Assembly: GCA_021798275.1 (NCBI GenBank) | Contig: JAJZMK010000141.1 | Span: 1-50,281, forward strand | Reading direction: 5' to 3' | DNA from: Actinomycetes bacterium | GTDB lineage: Bacteria; Actinomycetota; Acidimicrobiia; Acidimicrobiales; Bog-793 | DNA length: 50,281 nucleotides | Part shown: positions 25,990 through 34,601 of the stretch, piece after piece | Layout of the letters: each line of letters opens with the position of its first letter | How positions within the stretch are numbered: the stretch's first letter is position 1 | Translations under genes and position numbers: made by a program | Notes under the pieces: model-generated | Told to the model about the DNA's origin: nothing | The model's input: the letters and a program-made list of their open reading frames with translations, nothing else | Databases searched by the model: none

Positions 25990-26646
25990 ATGACGGACAA
26001 AATGGCTTCCTCCGTCTCGACTGCATACGAGGTTAGTGATGCTCTAATTTCGGATGTGCCGCTTGCGCCAGTATCGTCGATGGCACTTTTGAGATTCGTT
26101 ACACGAGATCGTGTCAATCAAACAGTTTTTCTAATTACCACTCTGGGCGTTATGTTACTCTATAGCCTTTTGCTCCCTTTTGAATATACTCAAAGATTTT
26201 CATTTGCCAATTGGCATTATCTTGACGTCCAACTTATCGCTTGGGCCGTAGTACTTAGCATAGGTATGGCATCTGTGATTGTGTTGCAGATTTATTCCAT
26301 GCGACAGATCGTAGCCTCCAAGACTCTTACCGGTGCGGTGGGTGGTCTTGCCTTCATTGGTAGCGTCATGCCAAGCTTGCTATGTTGCACTCCAATTATC
26401 CCAACAGTACTTGCCTTTGTTGGTTTTTCAACTGTCAGTGTTTACGGGACAACGGGTACTCTCCAACATTTCTTTGCAACAAATCAGACTGAATTTTTTG
26501 TTGGCAGCCTATTTATTATGGTGCTCACGGCATATTGGAGTATTAGGCGGGTTAAAAAATCCGCTTGTCTTGCCGGCAACTGTTATGTAAAAGAGCTCAC
26601 AAGTTCTAGCGATGATGTATTCCCCGACACAAGGGAGTTACAATAA
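25990..26646 (+). CDS. Membrane protein with CCTPIIP motif (MerT/MerF-like transporter)
   Basis: A 218-residue protein with about four transmembrane segments (about 45-63, 79-103, 114-147 and 168-186). The third contains SLLCCTPIIPTVLAF (C132-C133), close to the CCxxP pattern of MerF/MerT first helices. A second pair, CLAGNC (C193, C198), sits just after the last helix where it could pass metal to a cytosolic acceptor. The first 45 residues are hydrophilic. It starts 3 bases after the preceding gene and ends with TAATG overlap into the redoxin gene. A Hg(II) or related soft-metal transport role is inferred. Confidence 0.7.
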   Translation: MTDKMASSVSTAYEVSDALISDVPLAPVSSMALLRFVTRDRVNQTVFLITTLGVMLLYSLLLPFEYTQRFSFANWHYLDVQLIAWAVVLSIGMASVIVLQIYSMRQIVASKTLTGAVGGLAFIGSVMPSLLCCTPIIPTVLAFVGFSTVSVYGTTGTLQHFFATNQTEFFVGSLFIMVLTAYWSIRRVKKSACLAGNCYVKELTSSSDDVFPDTRELQ

Positions 26647-27293
26647 TGGCAGATCAAAGTGCTACCGGTAGGCGTTCCGTGAGCGGACGTAACAGCAAAA
26701 GACGAACTAGACAAGCAAGAAAAAGACGTCGCTTGCTGGTGCCTATCATTACCGTAATTATCGTAGTTATCTTTGGGACGGTTCTCGGGCTCCATTTAAG
26801 TTCTACGGCAACACAATCAAACTCCAACACTAAAATGGGCTCAACCAAGGCCGTTGGTCTCCGGGCTCCGGCTGGGATCCTGACAACGATTTCCGGTCGA
26901 CAACTAAACGTAGCCTCGCTTAGGGGAAAGCCGACATTGCTATGGTTTGTCTCTACGTGGTGCTCTTCATGCCAAGCAGGCACTCAAACTATGGCTCAGA
27001 ATATCTCACGGCTTCAAGCCGACGGCGTTCGAGTGGTGGAAGTAGAGTTGTATCAGGATCTAGGACAGTCAGGACCAAGTATCACTTCATTCGGGAAGCA
27101 GTTGGCCGGTGCTCATTATGGCGATCCGGACTGGATCTTTGCCACGTCTTCTTTTGTACTAACTCGGACCTATGATCCGGCAAGTTACCTCGACATTTAC
27201 TATCTCATCAATGCTAAAGGAAAGATCGTCTATGTGAACGGTTCACCGTCTGCGACCATGCCCGACATTTTGAGGGAAGCATCGACTCTTTAG
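26646..27293 (+). CDS. Membrane-anchored thioredoxin-like (redoxin/TlpA-type) protein
   Basis: A 215-residue protein: a very basic N-terminus (Arg/Lys-rich, residues 9-29), one membrane helix (about 30-50), a linker, and an extracytoplasmic thioredoxin fold from about residue 70. The active-site-like CSSC (C106, C109) lies in WFVSTWCSSCQAG; later YLINAKGKIVYVNGS matches the beta-hairpin end of TlpA/redoxin folds. GGGAG at 26632-26636 supports the ATG. As last gene of the mercury operon it may bind or relay Hg(II) outside the membrane in place of MerP, or keep transporter cysteines reduced. Role is inferred. Confidence 0.8.
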   Translation: MADQSATGRRSVSGRNSKRRTRQARKRRRLLVPIITVIIVVIFGTVLGLHLSSTATQSNSNTKMGSTKAVGLRAPAGILTTISGRQLNVASLRGKPTLLWFVSTWCSSCQAGTQTMAQNISRLQADGVRVVEVELYQDLGQSGPSITSFGKQLAGAHYGDPDWIFATSSFVLTRTYDPASYLDIYYLINAKGKIVYVNGSPSATMPDILREASTL

Positions 27294-27891
27294 GGCTGAT
27301 ATCGATATATGTCAGTATTTCGAAGGCATCGACTTGTCATATCTGCAATAGCATAGAAAGTCGAGATGAGATGAAGATCTTGGAATAAGTGAAAATCAGA
27401 TAATTCGCCCGCCATACTTTCAGATACCGATACCGGAGCGAGAAGCATCGTAACGCAGAGACAATTGGTGAAATACGCTCAGGCGGACGCCACGATGAGT
27501 TTGCAGGTTTTATAAAGATTCGGACAAAAAGCTTACGAAAAGGTAAGGAGTCAGATTGATAAGCGGACTTTTATGCCGGATGTGACTTCGGTTGGTAAAG
27601 CTTGTCAATGTGGCGGTTGAAAAAGCTGAAGAGGTTGGCAGACATTCTTCACCGTAGTCTAGGTGGAGGTCTTGGGTCTGATAAAGACGATGCGACAATT
27701 GGTAAGCTAGGTAACCAAAGAGATGGGTCTTGAATGTAAATCTCGCTAAATAACGTTATGACCTGCCCGTAAAGCTTTCGTTGTTTCACTTTGGGAGATT
27801 GGTCGCGGTGATATAATGAAAGGGATATTTTCGCCGCAGCTTCTTCAATTGGCTTTATCCGCTTAAATCGTTTAGCATATATGGGACATAT
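27294..27891. other. Gene-free stretch before the ccm cluster
   Basis: About 600 bases without a gene I can support. Short open frames exist on both strands but lack recognisable motifs or good starts. Right after the redoxin stop, CTGATAT and ATATGTCAG form a bulged hairpin (about 27296-27315). Promoters for the ccm cluster probably lie near the right end, but none is clear. Confidence 0.5.
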
Positions 27892-28674
27892 ATGGATTGT
27901 GTAATTGATTTTCAGAATGCTGTTTTTGTAGCTGACGGGTTTCCGGTAATTGCAGGTGTGGATATGCGCGTAATGGGCGGCGAGGTTATTCACTTGCGCG
28001 GAGCTAACGGAGCGGGAAAGACAAGTCTACTTCGTGCTCTTGTGGGTTTAATCCAGATTAAATCCGGACGGGCGATAGTTTTAGGCCATGATTTGGCAGA
28101 CGACAGGTTCTCAGTCAGAAAAGATGTCGGATTGCTCGGGCACCGTACTTTTTTATATGATGATCTGACGGTTTTGGATAATTTGCGTTTTGTGCAGAAG
28201 ATTGCCCGCCAACCCAAAACATCCTTGGAGCGTTCACTCGATAAAGTGCATATAACATCAAGACTTCTATCTACCAGGGTTTCCCAATTGTCTACCGGGC
28301 AACGTAAAAAAACAGCATTGGCCGCGTTGCTGATCAGGGATTACAAGATGTGGTTGTTGGATGAACCGCATGCCGGTCTTGATGAAAGCGGCAGGATTTT
28401 GGTCGACCAACTTATTTTAGATTTTCAAAGCACAAAAGGTACCGTGATTATAGCTTCCCATGAATTGGACCGCGCTATGTCAATAAGTACCAGGAGCATG
28501 GTAATATCTGGGGGAAGTATCCCAGCAGGAGTTACCAGGGATGAAGCAAAAATTGTTCTTGCCGCCCCTGTCGATGAAGTTGATTGCAGATATGACATCT
28601 TGACAGCGGATACGGATAGCTATCCGCTGTCAAGTAACAAATCCGACAGAGGCGGCAGTGTCGATGTGGCGTGA
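27892..28674 (+). CDS. ccmA: Heme exporter ATP-binding protein CcmA
   Basis: The ABC ATPase of the CcmABCD complex of System I cytochrome c maturation, which releases holo-CcmE. Walker A is GANGAGKTSLL (about residues 37-47), the signature is QLSTGQRKKTALAALL, Walker B is MWLLDEPHAGLD and the switch His lies in IIASHELD. The GQRK/R signature and DEPxxGLD spacing are CcmA-like. About 50 residues past the ABC fold are poorly conserved. It overlaps ccmB by 17 bases. Confidence 0.88.
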   Translation: MDCVIDFQNAVFVADGFPVIAGVDMRVMGGEVIHLRGANGAGKTSLLRALVGLIQIKSGRAIVLGHDLADDRFSVRKDVGLLGHRTFLYDDLTVLDNLRFVQKIARQPKTSLERSLDKVHITSRLLSTRVSQLSTGQRKKTALAALLIRDYKMWLLDEPHAGLDESGRILVDQLILDFQSTKGTVIIASHELDRAMSISTRSMVISGGSIPAGVTRDEAKIVLAAPVDEVDCRYDILTADTDSYPLSSNKSDRGGSVDVA

Positions 28675-29371
28675 CGCTTTTTTGATTATGCAAAAAGACC
28701 TGAATATTGAATTGAAGTCAAAAGTTGTCTTCAACCAAGTCATCCCTTTCGGGCTCGTTGTTATCCTCTTGTTCGGCCTGGCGATCGGAAAGTTTGATTC
28801 TTCATCTCTGTCAACGGTCGGAGGTAATTTATCCGACGCCGGATTATTAAAAGATGCTTCGGCGGGGTTGTTCTGGATGGCGGTAACGCTGTCCGCCGTC
28901 ATAGGGGTCCAGCGGAGTTTTGCCATAGAAACCCAGGACCAGGCCCGAGATGCTTTGCGTCTTTCCGCTCTCGATCCGGCAGGTATTTTTTTGGGTAAGG
29001 CAGGTGCTTTGCTGGTGGAATTGGCTGTTCTGGAGTCAGTACTGGCGCTGTGTGCAATTTTTCTATTCGGAATGCAAATAGCTGTATTTTGGCTTTTCCT
29101 TGCAGCCTCATGTCTGGCAACGATCGCTTTGTCCGCTGTCGGAGTCATATACGGAGCTTTGGCCAGCGGTGCAAGAACCAGAGAAACTCTACTACCTTTA
29201 CTTTTCTTTCCGGTTATTGCTCCGGTCCTCTTGTCGGCAACAAAGGCATGCGAAGCCGCCATAGTGGGACAACCTTCTTCGGGTATGATTTGGATCGAAG
29301 TATTGGCCGTCTTTTCGCTTTGTTACATTGCCCTCGGGGTGGCGGCTTTTGGCTCGCTGTTGGAAGAATAG
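28658..29371 (+). CDS. ccmB: Heme exporter permease CcmB
   Basis: A six-helix membrane protein of 237 residues that pairs with CcmA. The N-terminus MWRDAFLIMQKDLNIELKSK and the loop ERSFAIE-like QRSFAIETQDQARDALRLSA are typical CcmB features, as is LLLFPVIAP-like LLFFPVIAPVLLSA in the fifth helix. GTG at 28658 follows GAGG at 5-base spacing and overlaps ccmA; an in-frame ATG lies two codons downstream. Confidence 0.9.
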   Translation: MSMWRDAFLIMQKDLNIELKSKVVFNQVIPFGLVVILLFGLAIGKFDSSSLSTVGGNLSDAGLLKDASAGLFWMAVTLSAVIGVQRSFAIETQDQARDALRLSALDPAGIFLGKAGALLVELAVLESVLALCAIFLFGMQIAVFWLFLAASCLATIALSAVGVIYGALASGARTRETLLPLLFFPVIAPVLLSATKACEAAIVGQPSSGMIWIEVLAVFSLCYIALGVAAFGSLLEE

Positions 29372-29422
29372 ACCGGTAAAGATGTCGAGAGCAACACAAT
29401 TTTTATCAAAAGGACAATTATT

Positions 29423-30361
29423 ATGAGTGAGGAAAATAGGATGACAGCGGTATCGCTCAGAGAAAAGCGAGCGCAAAAGGCGACAACTGTCGTAGGGATC
29501 CTGGCAGCGATCTCTCTTGTCGCCACCGTTTGGCTCGGACTTTTTATAACCCCTCCCGATGAGTTTATGGGCAATTTGGTAAGACTTCTCTATATCCATC
29601 CGCCGATTGCTTGGGTCATGTTTATAGCATACGGAGTTTCATTTTTGTCAACGTTACTGTATCTGTGGCCAAGGACCAGAGACTTACGTTTTGACCGCTT
29701 GGCCGGAGCCTCTAGCGAGGTCGGAGTGCTATTTACCGGCCTTACCTTGATTTCCGGCTCTATTTGGGGCCGTCCGACTTGGGGAACATGGTGGACCTGG
29801 GATCCTCTTTTGACAACAACGGCTCTTTTATTTGTCATGTATCTCGGATATTTAGCCCTCAGACAATTGCCCGGCGATCCCGATGTTCGGGCTAAGCGTT
29901 CGGCTGTAGGCGGATTGATCGCCTTTATAGACGTTCCGATAGTGTATTTTTCCGTTCTTTGGTGGAAAAGCTTACATCAAGCCCCCACCGTATTGGACCC
30001 CACGACCGGTAAAACGTATATCCACGGTTCGATGGCCTATACTCTTTTACTCGGGTTTGTGGCTTTTACATTACTGTTTATCTACCTATTGGCAAAGAGA
30101 TATAGATTAGCGGGGCTAAAAGATGTTTATGAGAGACTTTCCCTACAGGAAGCTATTGAGGAACGCAAGCTTGAAGCTACAGCCGGGCAATCGGCATATG
30201 AAAATGCGGTTTCAGCTTACGGGCCAAAAGATGAGCTTGTGGGGCAAAACTCATTTTTGGAAAAAGCCGGGTCGGAAAGCGAGATACCTCTGTATCCAAG
30301 CCATAGCTCCCAAAATAACCTTTCAATAAGAGCTCAAAATATCAGGGGAGAGATAATTTAG
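29423..30361 (+). CDS. ccmC: Heme exporter / cytochrome c biogenesis protein CcmC
   Basis: A six-helix heme-handling protein that attaches heme to CcmE. The tryptophan-rich heme-binding motif is WGTWWTWDPLLTT (about residues 120-132), with flanking His in YIHPPIAWVMF (about 54) and SLHQAPT (about 185). The last 80 residues are a hydrophilic extension beyond the CcmC core. AAGGA 8 bases upstream supports the ATG. The stop abuts the ccmD ATG. Confidence 0.92.
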   Translation: MSEENRMTAVSLREKRAQKATTVVGILAAISLVATVWLGLFITPPDEFMGNLVRLLYIHPPIAWVMFIAYGVSFLSTLLYLWPRTRDLRFDRLAGASSEVGVLFTGLTLISGSIWGRPTWGTWWTWDPLLTTTALLFVMYLGYLALRQLPGDPDVRAKRSAVGGLIAFIDVPIVYFSVLWWKSLHQAPTVLDPTTGKTYIHGSMAYTLLLGFVAFTLLFIYLLAKRYRLAGLKDVYERLSLQEAIEERKLEATAGQSAYENAVSAYGPKDELVGQNSFLEKAGSESEIPLYPSHSSQNNLSIRAQNIRGEII

Positions 30362-30508
30362 ATGAACGGTTATGTGGAAGCAGGCTACATATCAGTTTTC
30401 TCGATATTAGCAATATATGGAGTGTCTTTGGTTGTACGTATAAAAAAAATTCGTACCCAGGTATTCGCTTTTAAGAAAAGGCAATCCGGAGACGATATAG
30501 CTAGGTGA
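30362..30508 (+). CDS. ccmD: Small CcmD-like heme exporter subunit
   Basis: A 48-residue protein with one membrane helix (about residues 9-26) followed by a basic tail. It begins MNGYVEAGYISVFSILAIYG, resembling the Y-V-x-x-x-Y start of CcmD, and its ATG follows the ccmC stop directly. CcmD stabilises the CcmABC-CcmE complex. Identification rests on size, topology and position between ccmC and ccmE, since the family is poorly conserved. Confidence 0.72.
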   Translation: MNGYVEAGYISVFSILAIYGVSLVVRIKKIRTQVFAFKKRQSGDDIAR

Positions 30509-30633
30509 AAGTACGATCACTGTTCTGGCGGGGAAAAATTATGCAACAGATTCTTCTATCCTGGCGGTAAAATTAGCAGTATATATGTAATATATTTTGG
30601 AAAAATAATTTTGAAATTAAGTGATATATAAAG

Positions 30634-31095
30634 ATGTCTTTGAAAAAAAAGCAACAAAAGCGTAGATATGTTTTTGTCGGATTGGTGTTTGCCGGGGCAA
30701 TATCCTTTTTACTTTACAAAGCTGCTACGTCGGCATTTGTGTACTTTGAAACCGCTCAACAGGCTTTAGCCGAAAGATCTACGTTGACAGATAAGACTTT
30801 TCAAATAGAGGGAGCCGTATTGCCGTGTTCGGTAGAGAACTTGGGAAATGCCAATTATAATTTCATCATCTATTCCGGTAAAGCAAGAGTGAAGATAGAG
30901 AACCACGGTGTGCCGCCACAATTGTTTAAACCGAACGTGGATGTGGTTTTGCAGGGCCATTTTATAGGTTCCACCGATGTATTTTCATCGGATCAGATAT
31001 TGATTAAACATTCCAATAAATATATAGCGGCTCATCCGAATCGCCTCAAGCCCGGTACCGCAGCGCTTACTTGTCAGAGGAAAGCGCAGCTTTGA
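30634..31095 (+). CDS. ccmE: Cytochrome c maturation heme chaperone CcmE
   Basis: A 153-residue membrane-anchored periplasmic heme chaperone. After a basic start comes one helix (about 11-29), then the OB-fold beta domain. The covalent heme-binding His is H126 in LIKHSNKY, matching the H-x-x-x-Y signature, with Y130 as partner; a second His follows in AAHP. It is not the Cys-type variant. The gap of 125 bases after ccmD holds no other gene. Confidence 0.92.
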   Translation: MSLKKKQQKRRYVFVGLVFAGAISFLLYKAATSAFVYFETAQQALAERSTLTDKTFQIEGAVLPCSVENLGNANYNFIIYSGKARVKIENHGVPPQLFKPNVDVVLQGHFIGSTDVFSSDQILIKHSNKYIAAHPNRLKPGTAALTCQRKAQL

Positions 31096-31198
31096 CCATT
31101 TACAATTATCACTTCTTCCAAGTACCCGTAGTGAGGACGCAAATTTTTAGTAAGCACTTTGATATCGGACCGCTTCGGGAAAGACTGACGGATTGCCC

Positions 31199-33175
31199 AT
31201 GACGGCTTATATAGGTCACATAAGTTTAATATTGGCGTTTGCAAGTGCCGTTATCGCCGTATTGGCCATTGTTGTCGGCATGATAAAAAACAACCCGCGC
31301 CTTGTCAGGGTGGGTCATTTGCAACCATACTTAATGCTGCTGCTTACTCTAGTTGCAGTCGGGGCCATGGAGCAAGCTTTAATCTCGCATAACTTTTCAA
31401 TAGCTTATGTGGCCGATAACAATTCCAAGCAGACTCCGTTACTTTATTCCATCACCGGTCTTTGGTCCGCCCTACAGGGTTCAATTTTGCTGTGGGTACT
31501 GGTCCTTGTCGCGTATATATCGATAGTGTCTTTCTTGTTTAGAAAGAAAATATCAGACAGTGTCATCAGGGTATCGTTACTTATATCTTTACTTGTGGCA
31601 ATCTTTTTTCTGGCCCTGGTAGTTTGGCCGGCCAACCCTTTTGTCTCGGTTATCGGGAGACCACCTCTTGATGGCACGGGTCCAAACCCATTGCTCCAGG
31701 ACAATATTTTGGTGGCCGTCCATCCGGTATTTCTGTATATAGGTTTTGTCGGTTTTACCATCCCGTTTGCGTTTGCCATGGCATCTCTCATTACAAAAAG
31801 AGTGGGCGAAGGATGGCTGCTGGAAACCAGGCGTTTTACTTTAGTAGCCTGGGGAGCTTTGAGCTTAGGTATTGTCTTAGGCGCCTGGTGGTCATATCAA
31901 ACCCTTGGTTGGGGAGGATTTTGGGGATGGGACCCGGTAGAGAATTCGGCTCTGCTTCCCTGGTTGACCGGAACAGCATACCTACACTCGGCCATGGCTC
32001 AAGACAGACGCGGTCTTCTCAGGGTCTGGAATCTTTCCTTATTGATCGCCACATTTTCGTTGACGATACTTGGAACTTTCCTGACCCGTTCCGGCGTGAT
32101 CGTCTCTGTCCATGCATTTTCCGATTCCAATCTCGGTCCGGTTTTGCTGGCATTTTTTGCCTTTGTGGTGGGATCGGGTATTTTTCTGATTGCCTGGAGA
32201 GGTGAAGTCCTTTCCACACCGGGATCAATAGACGCTCCTTTGTCGCGCGAGGGAGCGTTCTTGTTGAATAACTTACTTTTTGCCGCTTTTGCTTTGGTGG
32301 TACTGGTAGGTACTTTGCTTCCTCTCTTTGTGCAAGCACTAAACGGTCGTTCATTAAGTATAGGAGCCCCATTTTTTGACGCTTTTACAACCCCGATAGG
32401 TCTGACGCTTCTTTTTTTGATGGCCATAGCCCCGGCTCTGCCTTGGAGAAAGTCAAATATGACCACGCTGAGGTCCAGACTCCTGGTGCCCGTATGGGCA
32501 TCCTTAGCAGTGCTTCTAGTATGCGTCGTCGCCGGGGTCAGAGGATTTACACCCCTTCTTACGTTTACCCTTGGTGCATTTGCCGGTTCTTCTGCTTTAC
32601 GGCAAATAATTTTGGCCACCGTCTCGGCTAAGCGACATAAGTTGCCTTTATATCGGGGAATACTCGGCAGAACAAACGGAGGAATGCTTGTACATCTCGG
32701 TGTCGTTGTGATTGCGGTAGCTCTGGCCGGTGCAACTTCGTTTGCCCACAGGACACAGCTCAGTATAGAAAAAGGCCAAACCGTTGTTTTTGATCAACAT
32801 TCTTTTACTTTTCTCGGGTGGCAGAAAATCCTTACTCCCAGCGAAAACGGAGTACAAGGCTTGGTAAGAATAGACGGCGGCGGAGTTTTTAAACCCGGCG
32901 TGGCTTCCTTTGACGGCAATCAACAGGGGACCGGCACTCCGTCCATAGATTCTTCCGTCGTAGATGACGTTTATTTGTCCCTGGCATCCGGCCCGGCTAG
33001 TTTGCCGTCCAATCAACCTCTGGTGGTTGAAGTTTACGTACAACCTCTTGTGATGTGGATGTGGGTAGGGGGTGGGATGATCTTTTTCGGTGCCATTTTG
33101 TCTGCCATCCCCGGGAAGCGAAGGAAGCCGACCCAGCCGGCTTCGCTGTATTTCCCCGAGTTGGCAAGCGGTTGA
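31199..33175 (+). CDS. ccmF: Cytochrome c heme lyase subunit CcmF
   Basis: A large membrane protein (about 658 residues, roughly 15 helices) that takes heme from holo-CcmE and ligates it to apocytochrome c with CcmH and CcmI. The WWD heme motif is WGGFWGWDPVENSALLPWL (about residues 240-258) and ARTGPNPLLQ-like GTGPNPLLQDN precedes a VHPVFLYIGF His motif, all canonical. A soluble periplasmic domain lies near residues 520-610 before the last helix. ATG at 31199 is preferred over TTG at 31193. Confidence 0.95.
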   Translation: MTAYIGHISLILAFASAVIAVLAIVVGMIKNNPRLVRVGHLQPYLMLLLTLVAVGAMEQALISHNFSIAYVADNNSKQTPLLYSITGLWSALQGSILLWVLVLVAYISIVSFLFRKKISDSVIRVSLLISLLVAIFFLALVVWPANPFVSVIGRPPLDGTGPNPLLQDNILVAVHPVFLYIGFVGFTIPFAFAMASLITKRVGEGWLLETRRFTLVAWGALSLGIVLGAWWSYQTLGWGGFWGWDPVENSALLPWLTGTAYLHSAMAQDRRGLLRVWNLSLLIATFSLTILGTFLTRSGVIVSVHAFSDSNLGPVLLAFFAFVVGSGIFLIAWRGEVLSTPGSIDAPLSREGAFLLNNLLFAAFALVVLVGTLLPLFVQALNGRSLSIGAPFFDAFTTPIGLTLLFLMAIAPALPWRKSNMTTLRSRLLVPVWASLAVLLVCVVAGVRGFTPLLTFTLGAFAGSSALRQIILATVSAKRHKLPLYRGILGRTNGGMLVHLGVVVIAVALAGATSFAHRTQLSIEKGQTVVFDQHSFTFLGWQKILTPSENGVQGLVRIDGGGVFKPGVASFDGNQQGTGTPSIDSSVVDDVYLSLASGPASLPSNQPLVVEVYVQPLVMWMWVGGGMIFFGAILSAIPGKRRKPTQPASLYFPELASG

Positions 33176-33406
33176 AAGCGATGAGTTTGTCTCTGCCTAC
33201 CGATACCGGAGCCTTTTGTTATCATCATCTGAGGGTCAGATTTGATTTTGAAGTAGGTAAGCCTGTTACATCATTGCCAAAGCCATGATGTCGTAGATTT
33301 CCCTTCTTATCCGGGTTCTAAAACCTCTTACCGGTTGTTTTAGGAAATATAAATGTTGTAATTTAGACATAGACGTTTTGAAGATGGGCGCTAAATAAAT
33401 ACAGCC

Positions 33407-33970
33407 ATGACATATAGGAAACATATCAAAACATTTGCTTTTATAACCGCTCTTTTGGCGGCCGCTTTGGTTGCGGTTCTGGCCACAAGGAGTCCCGCTT
33501 CGGTAACGGGTAAGGTCGTGTCCGATTTGGGTGGTAAGACGGCTCCCAATATCAAGGGAGCTGACATAGCAAGCGACAAACAAATTTCACTCGACTCCAT
33601 GCTGCAAAGTCATAAATATGTGCTTATTGATTTTTTTGCATCCTGGTGTACCACCTGCCAGCAGGATATGGCCCAACTTGAAGCTTTTCAATTCCACAAT
33701 TCCAAGAAAGTATCTATATTGGGTGTAGACATCGATGACAGCGCAGCTAACGGGATCGCCTTTCTTCGCTCTTACGGGGCGAAATGGCCGGCTATCGAGG
33801 ATAGTAACGGGCCTGACAGTATCGCCGTTACTTACGGAGTGGCATCTCCTCCGGAGATGTTTCTTATTGCCCCGGATAGAAAAGTAGTGGCTTATTTCGT
33901 GGGCGGGGCAACGGAGAACCAGCTTAACGCTGCTCTTGATGATTTACAAAAAGCCAACTTGAAAAATTAG
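33407..33970 (+). CDS. ccmG: Thioredoxin-like thiol:disulfide reductase (CcmG/ResA type)
   Basis: A 187-residue protein with an N-terminal membrane anchor (about 9-27) and a thioredoxin fold outside. The active site is C81-T-T-C84 in FFASWCTTCQQDM; the acidic insert near VDIDDSAANG and the cis-Pro region VASPPEMFLI are typical of CcmG/DsbE/ResA. It would reduce the CxxCH cysteines of apocytochrome c before heme attachment. It lies 231 bases after ccmF; no clear Shine-Dalgarno is seen. Confidence 0.88.
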   Translation: MTYRKHIKTFAFITALLAAALVAVLATRSPASVTGKVVSDLGGKTAPNIKGADIASDKQISLDSMLQSHKYVLIDFFASWCTTCQQDMAQLEAFQFHNSKKVSILGVDIDDSAANGIAFLRSYGAKWPAIEDSNGPDSIAVTYGVASPPEMFLIAPDRKVVAYFVGGATENQLNAALDDLQKANLKN

Positions 33971-33979
33971 GATTTTCGG

Positions 33980-34507
33980 ATGTATGACAAACCTCATATA
34001 TCCGGGGTAGACGACAGACGAGAAACAAATAGAACAAATAGGTTGACAATTGAGATGAGCAAACACATCAATATTTCCCCGGTAAAGACATTTTACCGTT
34101 CGCCGACGGGATTTTTGCTTCCCGTTATTTTGCTTGCCGTACTTCTTGTAATAGGTAGTTTTCATCCGTCTCAACCGACAAAGTCTCAACGCATCAACTC
34201 GTTGGATAATATAATTAAATGTCCCGTCTGTGCCGATATATCCATTGCTCAGTCCGACGCCCAGATAGCCGGGCAACTGCGTTCTTCGGTTAGGAAATGG
34301 GTGGATGAAGGTAAGACGAATTCTTGGATAGAATCAGCGGTCGTGGCCAAGTTTGGGTCAAACGAGATATTGGATCCGCAGAATAATTTAATTTTTATTA
34401 TTCCGGCAGCGGTCATAATTGCCGCTCTACTCATCCTCTTTACTTATTACATACGGCGCTTTAGGTCTTATAAAAATCTTTCTTTAGAGGAAGAAGCTCT
34501 CACGTGA
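33980..34507 (+). CDS. ccmH: Cytochrome c maturation protein CcmH (CycL type)
   Basis: A 175-residue membrane protein with two helices (about 45-61 and 134-155) and, between them, the three-helix thiol-oxidoreductase domain. The redox motif is KCPVCADISIAQSDAQIAG, corresponding to the family LRCxxCQ signature. It handles apocytochrome c thiols with CcmG and CcmF. The N-terminus before the first helix is unusually long; an internal ATG at 34055 would remove 25 residues and may be the true start. Confidence 0.92.
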   Translation: MYDKPHISGVDDRRETNRTNRLTIEMSKHINISPVKTFYRSPTGFLLPVILLAVLLVIGSFHPSQPTKSQRINSLDNIIKCPVCADISIAQSDAQIAGQLRSSVRKWVDEGKTNSWIESAVVAKFGSNEILDPQNNLIFIIPAAVIIAALLILFTYYIRRFRSYKNLSLEEEALT

Positions 34508-34601
34508 TCTGGAAAAGATGTTGTGGAAGTCTGCTTCCTGTGAGAGAGTCTGAAAATATTGATTTGGGCTTCCCGTTGGCTCTATACATACGAAGGAATA
34601 T

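Noticed and set aside
31999-32619. 206-residue minus-strand ORF opposite ccmF
   Set aside because: The plus strand encodes the WWD-domain protein CcmF across this region; the reverse frame has no domain.
33181-33288. 35-residue ORF between ccmF and ccmG
   Set aside because: No ribosome site, membrane helix or recognisable motif; chance ORF is more likely.
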